The notes beneath the pieces are model-generated. The model saw only the letters and a program-made list of their open reading frames with translations, had not been told where the DNA came from and did not search any database. A program made the position numbers and the translations under genes. A DNA stretch of 64,000 nt from Craterostigma plantagineum (lineage: Eukaryota; Streptophyta; Magnoliopsida; Lamiales; Linderniaceae): assembly GCA_027422505.1 (NCBI GenBank), contig JAPQWV010000005.1, positions 18,890,001 to 18,954,000 of the forward strand, written 5' to 3'. Shown piece after piece: positions 35,334-46,222 of the stretch (within the stretch, counting starts at the first letter, position 1; every line of letters begins with the position of its first letter).

Positions 35334-36022
35334 TAGGGGTGTTCAAATTAACCGAAAAACCGAAAAAGCCGACCGAACCGTAAAGAACCGAACCGAAAAG
35401 ACCGGAACCGAACAAACCGAACCGAATTGTAAAAAACCGAACCGAACCAAATTAAAATGGTTCGGATATCGGATTAAGCATACGTAAAATCGAAAAAACC
35501 GAAAAACCGAACTGAATTATCATACTACAATAAAAATAGAAAAATATGAAAAAAATCATTTGTTTTTCTCCCATAACGTAAATAACATAGTAAAATAATT
35601 TCATTGATATACTTTTTTCCATTTTTAGGTGAATGTTTTCCTCACCAATCAAATAGTATTTTTCTCCCAAATAATTTATAGTATCTTCAGATGAATGTTT
35701 TTATATTTTGGTTAGATTTTGTTCCATTTTCATGTTGTTGTTTTTTTCGGACCTTTGAATTATTTTGCTACATGTCACGTTCTATAAATCTTCTTTGTTT
35801 AACCATAAATTGTTTTATGTATTTTCAGCTCATAATATTTTTTTTTATATTAAATTCCTAACCGAAAAACCGAACCGAAACCGAACCGAATTATGAAAAT
35901 CCGAACCAACCAAATTAAAACGGTTCGGATATCGGATTAATCATACGTAAACCGAAAACCGAAAAACCGAACCGAAATTTGAAAAAACCGAACCGAACCG
36001 AACCGACCGATGAACACCCCTA
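35334..36022. mobile_element. hAT-type MITE with AACCGAACCG repeats, inside an LTR
   Basis: 689 bp, starts TAGGGGTGTTCA and ends TGAACACCCCTA (perfect), flanked by 8-bp TATATAAC (35326-35333, 36023-36030). Arrays of AACCGAACCG fill both ends. Comparison with the other LTR of the host element (around 37950) shows the uninterrupted site, apart from a short extra stretch on the left. It is the youngest layer of this nest. Confidence 0.95.
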
Positions 36023-36353
36023 TATATAACAGATGTAATCGTTTTATTCAAGGGTAGGCAAAATGAGATAATTCCTTTTCTAATCTTCATCTTCTTCATC
36101 TTGATCTTCATCTAACGTTCTTCTCATCTCATCTCTGTTCTTCACCTCAATTCTTATCATCTTCAATCTTCTTCTCAGTTCTTCTCTAATCCTATTTGTT
36201 CTTCTTCCTTATATTCCAAATTATCAACATAAATATTCTATATTAGCTCGCACACCAACTGTTTGACAAAAGTCCAAGTAAGAAACCGCTTCAAATTCGG
36301 ACGGGATCTTACAATTGGTATCAGAGCCGACGATTCTTGGATTTGGATTTCGA

Positions 36354-36655
36354 TGATGGCGATTACTTGGATCATGATTCCACACATCTTCAATGGAACG
36401 GATGCGATAGCTTGGGTAGAGAAGTGCAGTCAATACTTCGCATCGGCGACCCTCACTGATGTCGAGCGAATGAAGTGCGTCTGGCTCTACGTCGAAGGCG
36501 TGGCTCTCGAATTGTATAATGAGTTTTACAAAGGTACGGATACTCCTAATTGGAATGAATTCGCCGAAGCTGCGCTAAAGAGATTTGGCGCTACTGAGCT
36601 TGTGCAAACGTTGCATGCCGACGAAACTGAGGTTGACAACACAGGCTGTTACTAG
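36354..36655 (+). pseudogene. Ty3-type gag fragment
   Basis: About 100 codons starting MMAITWIMIPHIFNGTDAIAW and continuing with CSQYF..LTDVERMKCVWLYVEGVALELY and WNEFAEAALKRFG. This is the pattern of the retrotransposon gag domain: a capsid helix set in which 'A..W...WF..' is followed by 'F...L..RFG'. It stops after TGCY at 36655. It sits 27 bp after the primer-binding site, as gag should. The remainder of gag is missing or frameshifted. Confidence 0.75.
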
Positions 36656-37846
36656 GCACACGTTGTTGGATGATGTGGATTTTCTGATGTTGGTTGGAAT
36701 GGAGTCGGTTGTGGTTGAGGTCGAACCGATTGTGACTAGCGATAAATTGACGTCGAGCGATGGTGATTCCTCGAATGAGATTGAAAAAATTATGTTTGAA
36801 GATCCGTTGATGTTAAGTGATGATAAATGCCATGGAATTTTGACCGGGAATGAATTCGCTGACATTGAGAAATCGGTCGTAGGCGAGGACGACGGTTCGG
36901 TGTTGGTTTGAACAGCTTGTCATTGAGGTTGAATCGGTTGTGTTGGCTAAGGATAAATTGGCGTTTAGCGTTTGGGACTCGTCGATGATGCTTAAGAAGG
37001 CTTCGCTTGTGGTGGTCGATGAATCGGTGTTGGTAGACGAGGAGTCGGCAGTGTTCGACTGTGGGCGTACGTTGACTGCGGATGAATTGGAGCTCGGTGA
37101 TGATGAGGCTTACGAGGTGGTTGCTGAATTGGGTGGCAAAGCAGTGGCTGTAGCTATTCGAAGTGGTCGATGTGTCGTCGGAAGAATGACATCAAGTCTA
37201 CCCTTCGATCGAGGAAAGAGTGTTGAATCGTCCATTGAGGTCGAACTATCAATGAATGACGTTGATGTAGTTTCTGAAGGCCTCAAAAGTTCAGGTCATC
37301 ATGTGCCTTTCGATCGCGGGAGGTGGTATGGTAAGCGGCTGCTCGTTGGCAAGAACTCGATTTTACCAATCGATCGAGGAAAATGCAACGTTGATGTAGT
37401 AATTAACTGGGAGAAAGTGGATGGTACACCACAAGTTCAACTGAGGAATGGTATTGGCTATATGTTGCTGGGAACTCCAAAAGTTTGTTTGTGACTAAGA
37501 TGAGATGAGTGACTACTTGCTTGAAAGTGGGCTTACATTGGCTATGGATAGATTGCTTGATGGGGCAGCAGCTGTACAAATTCAAGGACGTCGTTATATC
37601 ATTGAAAGGACGATGGCTAATTTATCGTTCGACCGAGGGAAAGGAAGCATAAATGTACTTGAGGCTTCGCTTTTCCCTTTCGATCGTGGAAAAGTTGCTG
37701 TAGTAATCGGGCTGCGGAAATCGGACAAGGGAGCTGTGAATGTCCGTGAGCTAGCAAGAAGATATCGGCCTTTCGATCGTGGCAAACATGCGACAGCTGC
37801 AACAATGCGATGGACGTGGTTTCCTTTCGGGCTTGATCCTCACTAA
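36585..37846 (+). pseudogene. Retroelement ORF remnant with six FDRGK repeats
   Basis: Three consecutive open stretches (36585-36911, 36940-37494, 37505-37846) in different frames appear to be pieces of one coding region. The first two are rich in Val, Asp and Glu (VVVDESVLVDEESAVF). From 37200 a motif of form (L/V/F/R)PFDRG(K/R) occurs six times (37201, 37307, 37368, 37625, 37677, 37772; some have LPIDRGK or LSFDRGK). At the DNA level each is close to CTTTCGATCGWGGAAA. I know no family with this pattern. Confidence 0.5.
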
Positions 37847-38294
37847 TCCGAAGTGTGCTCGTACATCCTCGAGATTGAATCAGGCCGGACTTATTCGTGG
37901 AGAGGGCTGAAGATGAGAATTATTTGCGCCGAACACTATTGTTTTATCTTCAACAGATGTAATCGTTTTACTCAAGGGTAGGCAAAATGAGATAATTCCT
38001 TTTCTAATCTTCATCTTCATCTTGATCTTCATCTAACGTTCCTCTCATCTCATCTCTGTTCTTCACCTCAATTCTTCTTACCTTCAATCTTCTTCTCAGT
38101 TCTTCTCTAATCCTATTTGTCCTTCTTCCTTATATTCCAAATTATCAACATAAATATTCTATATTAGCTCGCATACCAACTGTTTGACAAAAAGTCCAAG
38201 TAAGAAACCGCTTCAAATTTGGACGGGATCTTACAGAGTCACGGGGATGCTTCAAGAAGGTTTCTCGAGGAGCTGTGAGACCCGACCCTGCAAA

Positions 38295-38639
38295 TCAGGA
38301 GAGCGGCTGGCGGAGGATTCGAGAATATATCTCGAGGAGCAGGCGGCTTCGAAATCCTAGGGAGCCGCGGGCCGCGGCTGCGTCTGAAGAGGCGGCCGCC
38401 CATGAATCGCCCGGGGCGCTTTCGACCTTACCCGACGAAATCAAAGTTCTATCATTTTCTGTGACGGCCCCATCGCCACTCAAGGAATCCTTAGCGCTAC
38501 TTAAATTATTTCGATCAGAATCCGCCACGACGTCACCTAGGAAAACCCGATCGCTTCCCACTGAGACCACGTCGCTATTTGAAGAAGCCCTATCATTATC
38601 CGTCCCCGAGGAAGAACTACTACTATTGCTACGAGACAT
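38295..38639 (-). pseudogene. N-terminal piece of an antisense retroelement ORF
   Basis: The start MSRSNSSSSSSGTDNDRASS is followed by Ser/Asp-rich sequence. The frame then runs into the remains of the 5' LTR and stops. The DNA just upstream (38699-38935) is repeated at 41336-41580, upstream of the main antisense ORF, so this looks like the displaced beginning of that gene. Confidence 0.5.
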
Positions 38640-38698
38640 AACTAAGGAAAAGAAAGGGAGAAGAGAGCTTACATATGTCTAGAGTTCGAACCGGCGGT

Positions 38699-38935
38699 GA
38701 GGGATAACACTCGACGAAATCAGTGGTGAATGAACAGTGAAGAGGGAAAATGAGAGAGATGAAATGGCATATAGGTAGTCGAAGATGAAGAGGAACCGTT
38801 GGATGAGATTAAGATAAGTGGGCAAGTGCTAGGACGATTGGGAACTTTTTGGGGAATTTTCCCGCCCAAGGTAGTCTCCATGCAAGCCCGTCATAGATCG
38901 ACACGTGGCAGGCTAAAAAAGAAAAAAAAAAGAAG
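38699..38935. repeat. Direct repeat, copy 1 (leader of the antisense ORF)
   Basis: About 240 bp, matching 41336-41580 with few differences (for example GGGATAACACTCGA at 38701 and 41340). The distance between copies is about 2.64 kb. Confidence 0.85.
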
Positions 38936-38943
38936 GCAAAATT

Positions 38944-39285
38944 GAGGAAACCTCGGCAAGGAGTGGCTCGATCAGCTCCATTTTCGGAAAGGCCGTTATC
39001 AACAAGCTCAAGGAAGAAGTCGCCGAGAAAAAATTAAATTTGAAAAAGCGAAGTTGAGGAAACCTCGGCAAGGAGCGGCTCGATCAGCTCCGTTTTCGGA
39101 GAGGTTATCAACAAGCTCAAGAAAGAAGTCGTCGAGAAAAATTTAAATCTGGAAAAATGAGGTCGAGGAAATTCCGGCTAGGAGTGGCTCGGTCAGTTAT
39201 AATTTTCGGAGGGCCGTTGTCGCAAGGCCAAGGAAGAGTTTGCCGCAAAATTTGAATTTGAAAGAACTTAGTAGGGGAATTCACG
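38944..39285 (+). repeat. ~110-bp tandem repeat, three to four copies
   Basis: Units begin GAGGAAACCTCGGCAAGGAG near 38944, 39056 and (diverged) 39165, with a more decayed copy near 39274. It lies inside the outer Ty3 element. Confidence 0.75.
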
Positions 39286-39635
39286 ATAATAAGCGCTTTC
39301 GCCAACTCTCCTCTCAGGGCATCGCTACAGAGTACTCAAAGGAAATGCCTGAGGAATAATTTAAATACGAGAAACAAGACCGAGAGGATCGAGCCCTTTG
39401 GGATATAAAAAGCCGATAAAAATGGGGACTTTTCAGCTGAGAAACTGCGGCATATGCTAGAGTCGGATGAGAAAGTGCACGAAGGTCAGATAATACGATA
39501 ATTGTTCGGTCAAGACAGTAGTGTAGCAAAAGAAAGGACTGAATTACAAAAAAGATAAGTCAAGACAAAGCGAACGCTCTCGGCCCAGTGCATATAAGCC
39601 GAATATGTATGATAATTAAGGGAAAGCATAAGGTG

Positions 39636-41335
39636 TTAGTTGGCCCCTTCGGCCGAAGGCTCGGCCGCCTCGTCGAGGTCAGCTGTGGCTCTCTCCTCGG
39701 CCCGATCTTTCTCGTCAGCGTGGGAGTCGAGCGTATCCTCCTCGGTGGTGGTAGAAAGGGGAGCGACTTGTAAAGGAACCTCACTTCCCTTCGGCTCCGC
39801 CTGGTAGCCACCCTCGGGAGTTTCCTTTAGTGTGCGGCGCACACACGTTGAGGAAATCGAAGCTGTGACGAGAACGATAGTAGCCGTGCTTACGAAGTTG
39901 CGAGATGCATCCATGAAACCCGAAGCCGAAGTACTTGAGCATCTCAGCGCGGAAGGTGGGCTTCGAAACGAGGTCATGGGACAAGGCCTCATCTAGTTGA
40001 CGGCGAGCGGTTTGACGGCGAGCGGTCTCCTCTTGCTCTCGCTTAATCTCCTTCTCTTTTTGTTTTGCCTCCTCTTCGGCGCGGGCGGACTCTGCTCGAG
40101 CGAGCTGTGTGCGGAGATCTTCCATTTGCCTCAGAATCTCTTCCTCCTTCTTAGCGGCTCGAGCATTCGCTTGTCGCTTCTTCTAGTTTCTTCTGAGAGT
40201 CTTGGCCCGCTCGAACCAATGAATCGTGCTTGTCCGAGAGATGGGAGAGACGTCTAATCGACTCACAAGTGAGGGCAAGACCCTACGAGAAAGGAGAAAA
40301 CAGTTAGTGGTGTAAGAGGATAACTTTTTTATATACGAAATAGCATACATGCCCCGACGCAGAGAGACAGCATGTAGTAAGTCGAGGGTCGACAATTCCC
40401 GAGCATGCTTCTTGTTATCGTCACCCGCGGCGTCTCGAAGAAACTCCATGCAGTTCTTTGCTGGCGAGAGCGTGAAAAAGTTGGGTGGTTGCGCAAATTT
40501 GGAGGAATCTGGAGTTTCGAGGAGAGAAGGAGCTAAGGATTCCATGGGGCCTTTGCTTTCTTCGACAAAGTTCCCTGTGGAGAGGTCGCATCCCGCTTCG
40601 GGGCTGACTTGCGAGTACCAGAGGATGACGCCAGGGTTTTACCTTTGCCTTTAGCTTGAGTGAGAGGGGCCGCGGAAGCCGTCGGGGCAGTGGGGAGAGT
40701 CTCCTCTTCATCATCGCTCAGGGCGTTTATCTCCGCTAGATCCATACACTTGGCTGTCGCGAGAGGAAGAGGAAACATAACGAAGGTCGGAACAAAAAGA
40801 GTAGAGGGCATTAGCACGTAAGGTCGACGGTAGTCAAATACCTAAGGTCACGGACAGTTGAATCCTCTTCGAGCAGAACCCAAATAAGCAAAGGAGATCG
40901 TCCTTAATAAGGTCGGGGGCTAGGAAGCGCCTCTCGCCAACCTGCCCTAGGAGGCTTTCGCCGAGCCCGAAGAGTCGGGAGGAAGAGGACACCGTATATC
41001 GATGTGGTCGTTCCAAGTGAACGGAATGAGCTGATTTTCGGGGTAACCTTTGGGAGAACGGACGAAGAAGAATTTGCTCATCCAACTTGTATGGGAAGAC
41101 GGGTTACCTTGGATAAGCTCGCCGGCATTGGTGGGGAGAAGAAGAATTTACCCGCCTTCTTTCGATTTATTCGCATGAGGTAAGTGATCGTGGGTAGAGA
41201 CGGAGAAAAACAGAAACGGCTCAAAAGAATGGCTAAGGAAAGGAGAAGGCCGAACGAATTGGGAGCAAGCATAAGGGGCGAGATTCCGTAATACTTCAAA
41301 ATATCGATTAGAAAAGGGGAAAGAGGGAAAATTAG
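39636..41335 (-). pseudogene. Antisense ORF remnant: putative gypsy-type transposon protein
   Basis: Read on the minus strand from about 41300 leftwards, the sequence passes PSFPFSNRYFEVLRNLAPYA, then (about 41060-40980) FFVRSPKGYPENQLIPF and TWNDHIDIRCPLP. This matches my memory of the plant 'putative gypsy type transposon' domain. After it come a Ser/Lys/Pro-rich linker (40533-40817), a region with TLDLLHAVSLRRGMYA (40183-40545) and a coiled coil rich in Glu/Lys/Arg/Gln (40000-40125). Frameshifts separate the parts. It lies opposite to the host LTR orientation, as reported for accessory ORFs of Tat-lineage Ty3 elements. Confidence 0.65.
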
Positions 41336-41580
41336 TGTGGGATAACACTCGATGAAATTAGTGGTGGATGAACAGTGAAGAGGGAAAATGAGAGAGTTGA
41401 AAAGGGATATAGGTACTCGAAGATGAAGAGGAACCGTTAGATGAGATTAAGATCGATGGTGGGCAAGTGCTAGGATGATTGGGAATTTTTTGGGGGGGAA
41501 TTTTCCCACCCAAGGTAGTCTCCATGCGAGCCTGTCATAGATCGACACGTGACGGGCTAAAGAAAAACAAAGAAGAAGAA
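41336..41580. repeat. Direct repeat, copy 2 (leader of the antisense ORF)
   Basis: Partner of 38699-38935. On the minus strand it lies directly upstream of the antisense ORF remnant, suggesting a 5' UTR or promoter for it. Confidence 0.85.
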
Positions 41581-41856
41581 GGAAACGTACGCCTCGAATA
41601 ATATCTTCGGTTCGGAAAATTATATCTTCTTTTCGGGAAGTCAAATTTCTGGTCGGGAAAGTATCTCCTCTGGTCGTAAAATCATGCCCTCTAAACGGGA
41701 AATATGCTTCTGGACGGGGAAGAAGCGCCAGCTCGAGACTGAGTAGGAAACACTCGTCCATTCGGGAGGGAAGAACAGAGCCGCTCGAGTATTTTGCCAT
41801 GACCACTAAACGTCCAAAATTCACAACTCTTTTGGACTATTTGCGAGGGGGGCTAT

Positions 41857-43311
41857 TGTTACCCCCGGATTTCCGGGTCAAAGGCAAATATTCAAGGTTA
41901 GTTATAGCGAACCAAACCCGCGAATTTAGTCAGCTTGAGGGACGTCGCCGCGAAGGGAACATGCTTCGGACCTTCCAAGCCCTACCTTCCCCCGAGGGGT
42001 TGTGAAGGTCGAGCGTTGGAGTCACGGGGATGCTTCAAGAAGGTTTCTCGAGGAGCCGTGAGACCCGACCCTGCAAATCACGATAGCGGCTGGCGGAGGA
42101 TGTCCTCGAGAATATATCTCGAGGAACAGGAGGCTTCAACCCCTCTAGATAATTTCCTAGGGAGCCGCGGGCCGCGAGCCTGCATATTGCGACGGTCAAT
42201 GCATATTACGACGGTAGCTGGGAGGAACGTCCTCGGGACAATTCCCCAAGGAGCCAGGGACTCCAAATTGATTGTCATAAGGGACGCCGTGAGGGAGGTC
42301 CTCGGGACAAGTTACCGAGCAGCCCGGTACTTCCGCCTTTTGAGCCGCGAGGGCAGCCACGAGAGAAGTCCTCGGGATAAAATTCACGAGGTCCCGTAGA
42401 TCTTGAACCCTTCGCAACGCGAGGGCGGTTGCGAGAGGGGTCCTTAGGAAGAATCTCGACGAGCAAGGGAGCCAATCCATCGAGAAGCCGAGATGACGCA
42501 CCAACCCCTCAAGTCGCCCTCGATAGAAAATACCATGAGGAGTCGAAGATTACGACCCTACACGCCGCGAGAATAGCCACAAGGGGTCCCCGGGAAAATA
42601 ACCCGAGGAGCCGCCGACTTCGACCCCGCGCACCATGGGGGCCCCGCGAGGACGTCCTCGAGAAAATAGCCTGAGGAGCCACCGACTCCGACCTCGCGCA
42701 CCATGAGGGCCGCAACGAGGAGGTCCTCGAGAAGTCTTAAGGAGCCCAGGATCGAGCTCTCGACCCGTGAGGCTGGTGAGGCTGGTCTCAAGAATCGGTT
42801 CGAGGCATACCGCAGTGCCTAGCGAGAATCAAGAAGGAAACGAGGATCGTGATAACACACGACCCTTGCCCCACACACGGTCAAAGGAACGTGGAAGGGA
42901 AGAGGCGACGAGCGTGAAAACGCACGATTCTACCCCCTCCGCAGTCAAGGGAGCAGGGAAGGATGAGACGAACGAGGGATCGTGCGCCGAACGTGGACCG
43001 AAAAAGGCGGAACGTGAGATAACGGTCGAGTAGGCCAGGTAAGTCTCCTAGGAACTATAAATGCGTCAGTCACTCCTGGAGTGCACCATTCGTCGACACA
43101 GTTCACTTTACATTTTCTACCATTATTTCTACATTCTATTATATTTCCTTAAAAACACCGAAAAGAGATCACCCACTTGACTAAGGCTAGAGGGCAAACA
43201 CCACCTCACCCCACCCTTTGGTAATTTCAGTTATATAGTACGCGGCATTATCTCGGCGGGAAAGAGGCGGTTTCGCTGCGTGGCAGTAGATTCATTTTTC
43301 CGACGGCATCA
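41857..43311 (+). repeat. 3' LTR of the outer Ty3 element
   Basis: 1,455 bp, TGTTACCCCCGGATT... to ...CGGCATCA. It contains GC-rich tandem subrepeats of about 72 bp (GAGGAGCC..CCGACT..CGCGCACCATG at about 42602 and 42672, with more diverged copies from 42100). A TATA-like CTATAAAT at 43055-43062 in plus orientation marks the likely transcription start. Long overlapping ORFs in this GC-rich part are spurious. Confidence 0.85.
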
Positions 43312-43316
43312 AGCGG

Positions 43317-43720
43317 TGAATTAGTGGGCATAAAATGGAGATTTAATCCGAATATGATATATCCAATACCAGTCTCTAATCTGCCGAATTTCGTGTCCTA
43401 GTTTGAAGATTGTTATACTATACGAAATAGTTGAAATTATGAAATTACAAAGAAAATGTAATATATGAAATTGTGCCGTTAAACACTAGTAATTCTCAAA
43501 TTGTCCAAGCCTATCCTTCCAAGGAAACCTTTAATCAATGCAACTTTCTTTCCACGCATCAAAGATATAATGCCCCCACATCACAAAGGCAAATAACAAT
43601 AAACAAAAGACCACACATTAAACTCCAAAGGCAATCAAAGCCCATCCTATAAAAGAAACCCTAGAAATAGTCTCCCATCTCACCATCGAATTATAGCACT
43701 AAAAAACCCTTATTACAACC
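43317..43720. promoter_or_regulatory. Upstream region of the Pro/His-rich protein gene
   Basis: After the Ty3 target duplication the sequence returns to genic style. CCTATAAAAGAAACCC at about 43646 is a good TATA box, about 75 bp before the ATG at 43721. CACCATCG and ACAACCATGG give a favourable start context. Confidence 0.5.
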
Positions 43721-44104
43721 ATGGATACTAAGCTAAGTCATAGCATTTCTAGCAATTTTCATCGCAATAGCAACCGCCGCCGCCTACGAAGAAGAAGCAA
43801 AGAAGACAACCTATGCTACACCACCGCTGTCCTCGGGCCAGCATGGAAAGGCACCTCCAAATAAGCACCACCACCCTCTTCCCTGGCGGTGGAGAAGATT
43901 GCCGCCGCCGGCGCACCACCACGGGGCGGTGGTGCCGCCGCCGGACCACCATGGAGCGGCGGTGCCGCCGCTGCTCCACCACCACCATAGGATGCGCAAA
44001 CCAATTGGGCATAAGACGCGTTCTCCGCCGCCGCCTAATAATAAGCCTAGCAATCCTTCGCCGGCATCGAGGAAGAGGCCAAGATCACTGTCGGCCGGAA
44101 ATTG
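43721..44104 (+). pseudogene. Small secreted Pro/His-rich protein, frame broken after codon 4
   Basis: The ATG at 43721 reads MDTKL and then leaves frame. Shifting by one base within CTAAGTC (43733-43739) opens a continuous frame to the TGA at 44104. Its start, LVIAFLAIFIAIATAAA, is a strong signal-peptide core. The mature part is rich in His-Pro clusters (KHHHPLP, PAHHHGAV, LLHHHH), then basic (SRKRPRS). About 127 residues would be encoded without the extra base. It could be a cell-wall or apoplastic protein; I know no named family. The break may be a true mutation or a sequence error. ORFs in other frames are shadows of the GC-rich repeats. Confidence 0.6.
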
Positions 44105-44417
44105 ATGATAGAGAGTAATTTAGGAGAGTGAAATAATTAGTAAGGGCGAGATAAGGCTAGCTAGTAATGGAGGGGGTTTATATATGAGTATTTTATTATG
44201 TAATATGGTATTTGAGATATATTCGAATAATAAAGCCTTCTTGCGTATAGGAGTATGTCCTTGGTTAATTTTGCGTAGCATTGAACCGATCGATCGACAT
44301 AGTACATTCGAAAATCAACGTCAAGAAAAAGTTGATGCCATGAATTTTGATCTTGGATTTATACGTCCTCGAGCTTAAGTTTTGTCCTAGATGATGATGA
44401 TGATGATGATGATGATG

Positions 44418-44468
<51 letters not shown>

Positions 44469-45324
44469 TAAAAATAATAATAATACTATCTTGAATTGAA
44501 CAAGAAAGACTATACTTCCATTTTTCTTTTCTCACGTATATTTCAACTTTTCTAACGCCCAATCATCCAAATTTTGTAATAATAATGTAGTAAGTAGGCT
44601 AAGGGCATTATTTATTTATGATCGTATAAAAGAGAGTCGTCTGGAGGTATGATCTTCCGAGAACTACCTGAAATAGCACATAACCGTGTTGGAACTATAT
44701 TAAATAAGATAGTATTTGTCGCAATAATCGATGTCGGACACAATAAAAAAGATATTTGATTTGCATAAGAAATTGGTTCCTTCCACCAAAATATACAATA
44801 CTAATCTTTTCTTCTATTCTCAACAGTAGTCCCCAACTTTACAACAGCACATCTGTACGGACCCTCACTCAAGTAATCTTTTATTAGCCAACAATCCTTC
44901 ATTATATAGTTATTGCAATAACCTGGTCATAGTCCTAACTCCTATTGAAACACATATTTTTCTACTAATGTCATTGGCAACAACGTATCAATGGCACATC
45001 GCTGGGAAGTTGTCTATCATTCTTGATTAATTTCATGCCCTATATTGAAGGGAATACTTCCACGTTTTGAGTAGAGCTAATTAACCAAGAAACACGGTGA
45101 ATCTCTCACGTCCATGACGATTTCGAAACTTTTCTTCTTCTCGAGTTTCTCACGAGAAAGATTTAAAATGCGCACGATAAATTTGCATTAAGAAGGAATA
45201 AGATTCTACAAATATGTATGAGGACGATGGCCATGGCCATTTTACTTCTCATTTTTCATCTTCTCATTTGATCATAACTTCAGAAAATGACAAACTTCTC
45301 CAACATATATATTCCATTCCATTT
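44105..45324. other. Intergenic, with a (GAT)n(AAT)n microsatellite
   Basis: Contains a trinucleotide run and otherwise AT-rich DNA with no credible gene. The final part is the 3' flank of the minus-strand ERF gene. Confidence 0.45.
44390..44466 (+). repeat. (GAT)n followed by (AAT)n microsatellite
   Basis: About nine GAT units run into more than a dozen AAT units. It causes the Ser/Leu-run ORF on the minus strand. Confidence 0.95.
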
Positions 45325-45744
45325 TCATTCATTTTCATTCGTTTTTCCTTTTCTCTGATCTCTTTCTTCGTCAAGAAGATCTTCGAGCAACTTATCATCT
45401 AAGCACTCGAACTCAAACACTTCCTTCGCACCAGATGGAGAAGCGAAATGTGATGAACTGCTCGGCAGATCATACTCTTCGGGGAAATTAAGGATAGCCA
45501 AGCAACCTCTCATTGCATAAGCTGCTTTGTCATAAGCCTTCGCAGCTTCCTCAGCAGTGTTAAAAGTTCCCAACCAAACCCTAACTCCATTCCTCGAAGA
45601 GGTGTCTCTTATCTCCGATGCGTATTTTCCCCAAGGACGCTTTCGAACCCCTCGATATTGTACCTCGCCACCATTATTATTAATATTATTATTACTATTA
45701 TTATTATTATTATTATCGTTACCTCCATTATTTTTCATGTTCAT
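45325..45744 (-). CDS. ERF: Small AP2/ERF transcription factor, subgroup IX type
   Basis: A single-exon ORF of 139 residues. An Asn-rich leader (residues 5-24, encoded by a variable ATT-type repeat) precedes one AP2 domain at about residues 30-88: [18 protein letters not shown], then [18 protein letters not shown] and AAYAMRG...LNFP. The conserved Ala and Asp positions (YASEIRD) mark the ERF rather than DREB branch. After a Ser-rich linker, [19 protein letters not shown] resembles the acidic C-terminal motif of small group IX ERFs such as ERF095-ERF098, which activate defence and ethylene/jasmonate responses. It acts in the nucleus on GCC-box promoters. Subgroup placement is by motif only. 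Confidence 0.93.
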   Translation of the reverse strand: MNMKNNGGNDNNNNNNSNNNINNNGGEVQYRGVRKRPWGKYASEIRDTSSRNGVRVWLGTFNTAEEAAKAYDKAAYAMRGCLAILNFPEEYDLPSSSSHFASPSGAKEVFEFECLDDKLLEDLLDEERDQRKGKTNENE

Positions 45745-45897
45745 TTATGAATATATGTAACATATTGGCTATGGGATGGACATATATATATGTTTGAGAA
45801 AGGATCGGAATAAAAACTACGTGGCTTTTGTATAAAAATTATTCCATGCGGATTTCTATTTCTGGAAAAATAACAAGCTCGACTGCTTTTTTCGTCA

Positions 45898-46222
45898 TGT
45901 AATTTAGGGGCTAGCACTTTTAGGACGCTATCAAAAAGCTAAAGCAAATTAAGGACGTAATGGGTCGCAAAACCTAATTTTGCCCTTAAATTGGATAAAT
46001 TTCGAAAGTTAGTATTCTTAAATTGCAACAACGTAAATTGAGCAACTTTAAACTGGCTCAAATGATTTATTCTCAAATAAGCAACTATGACGCCATGTCA
46101 ATGTGGGACTTATCCCATAATTATTTGGCTGGTAGAGATGAAGAGTTGAAGCTTTGCCAATATTAGGTCTTCCACGCATTGTGTCCTCAAATTGCTTTAA
46201 TTTTTAAGAATAAACGTCTCTA
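45898..46222. mobile_element. Probable Mutator-like MITE
   Basis: The left end AATTTAGGGGCTAGC and, on the minus strand, the right end AATTTAGAGACG form inverted termini. Both are followed by AAAGCAAWTTRAGGAC words. No target duplication could be confirmed. Related sequence flanks the hAT MITE at 55007. Confidence 0.5.

Larger units (their letters stand above)
35191..38235 (+). mobile_element. Second Ty3-type element nested in the 5' LTR
   Basis: Direct repeats at about 35200-36313 (enlarged by a hAT MITE) and 37854-38235 are its LTRs; both end GGACGGGATCTTACA. Directly after the first lies the primer-binding site TGGTATCAGAGC (36316-36327), complementary to initiator Met tRNA. The interior keeps a gag fragment and an ORF-like region of repeated FDRGK motifs but no polymerase. 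The left border with the outer LTR is imprecise, and the 5-bp duplication is not visible on the left. Confidence 0.75.
35080..43311 (+). mobile_element. Ty3/gypsy (Tat-like) LTR element with nested insertion
   Basis: The outer ends are TGTTACACTCGG (35080) and CGGCATCA (43311), flanked by 5-bp AGCGG at 35075-35079 and 43312-43316. The 3' LTR is complete (41857-43311), preceded by the purine-rich GCGAGGGGGGCTA. Only the beginning of the 5' LTR survives. It is split at about 35190 by a second retrotransposon and resumes at 38236 (GAGTCACGGGGATGC), diverging near 38380. No gag-pol core remains. The internal space carries a degraded minus-strand ORF of the 'putative gypsy-type transposon' kind. 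It is a non-autonomous, heavily deleted element; the Tat lineage is inferred from the antisense ORF. Confidence 0.85.

Noticed and set aside
42196..42791. Several GC-rich ORFs on both strands
   Set aside because: Located in tandem subrepeats of an LTR; frames overlap and no protein family fits.
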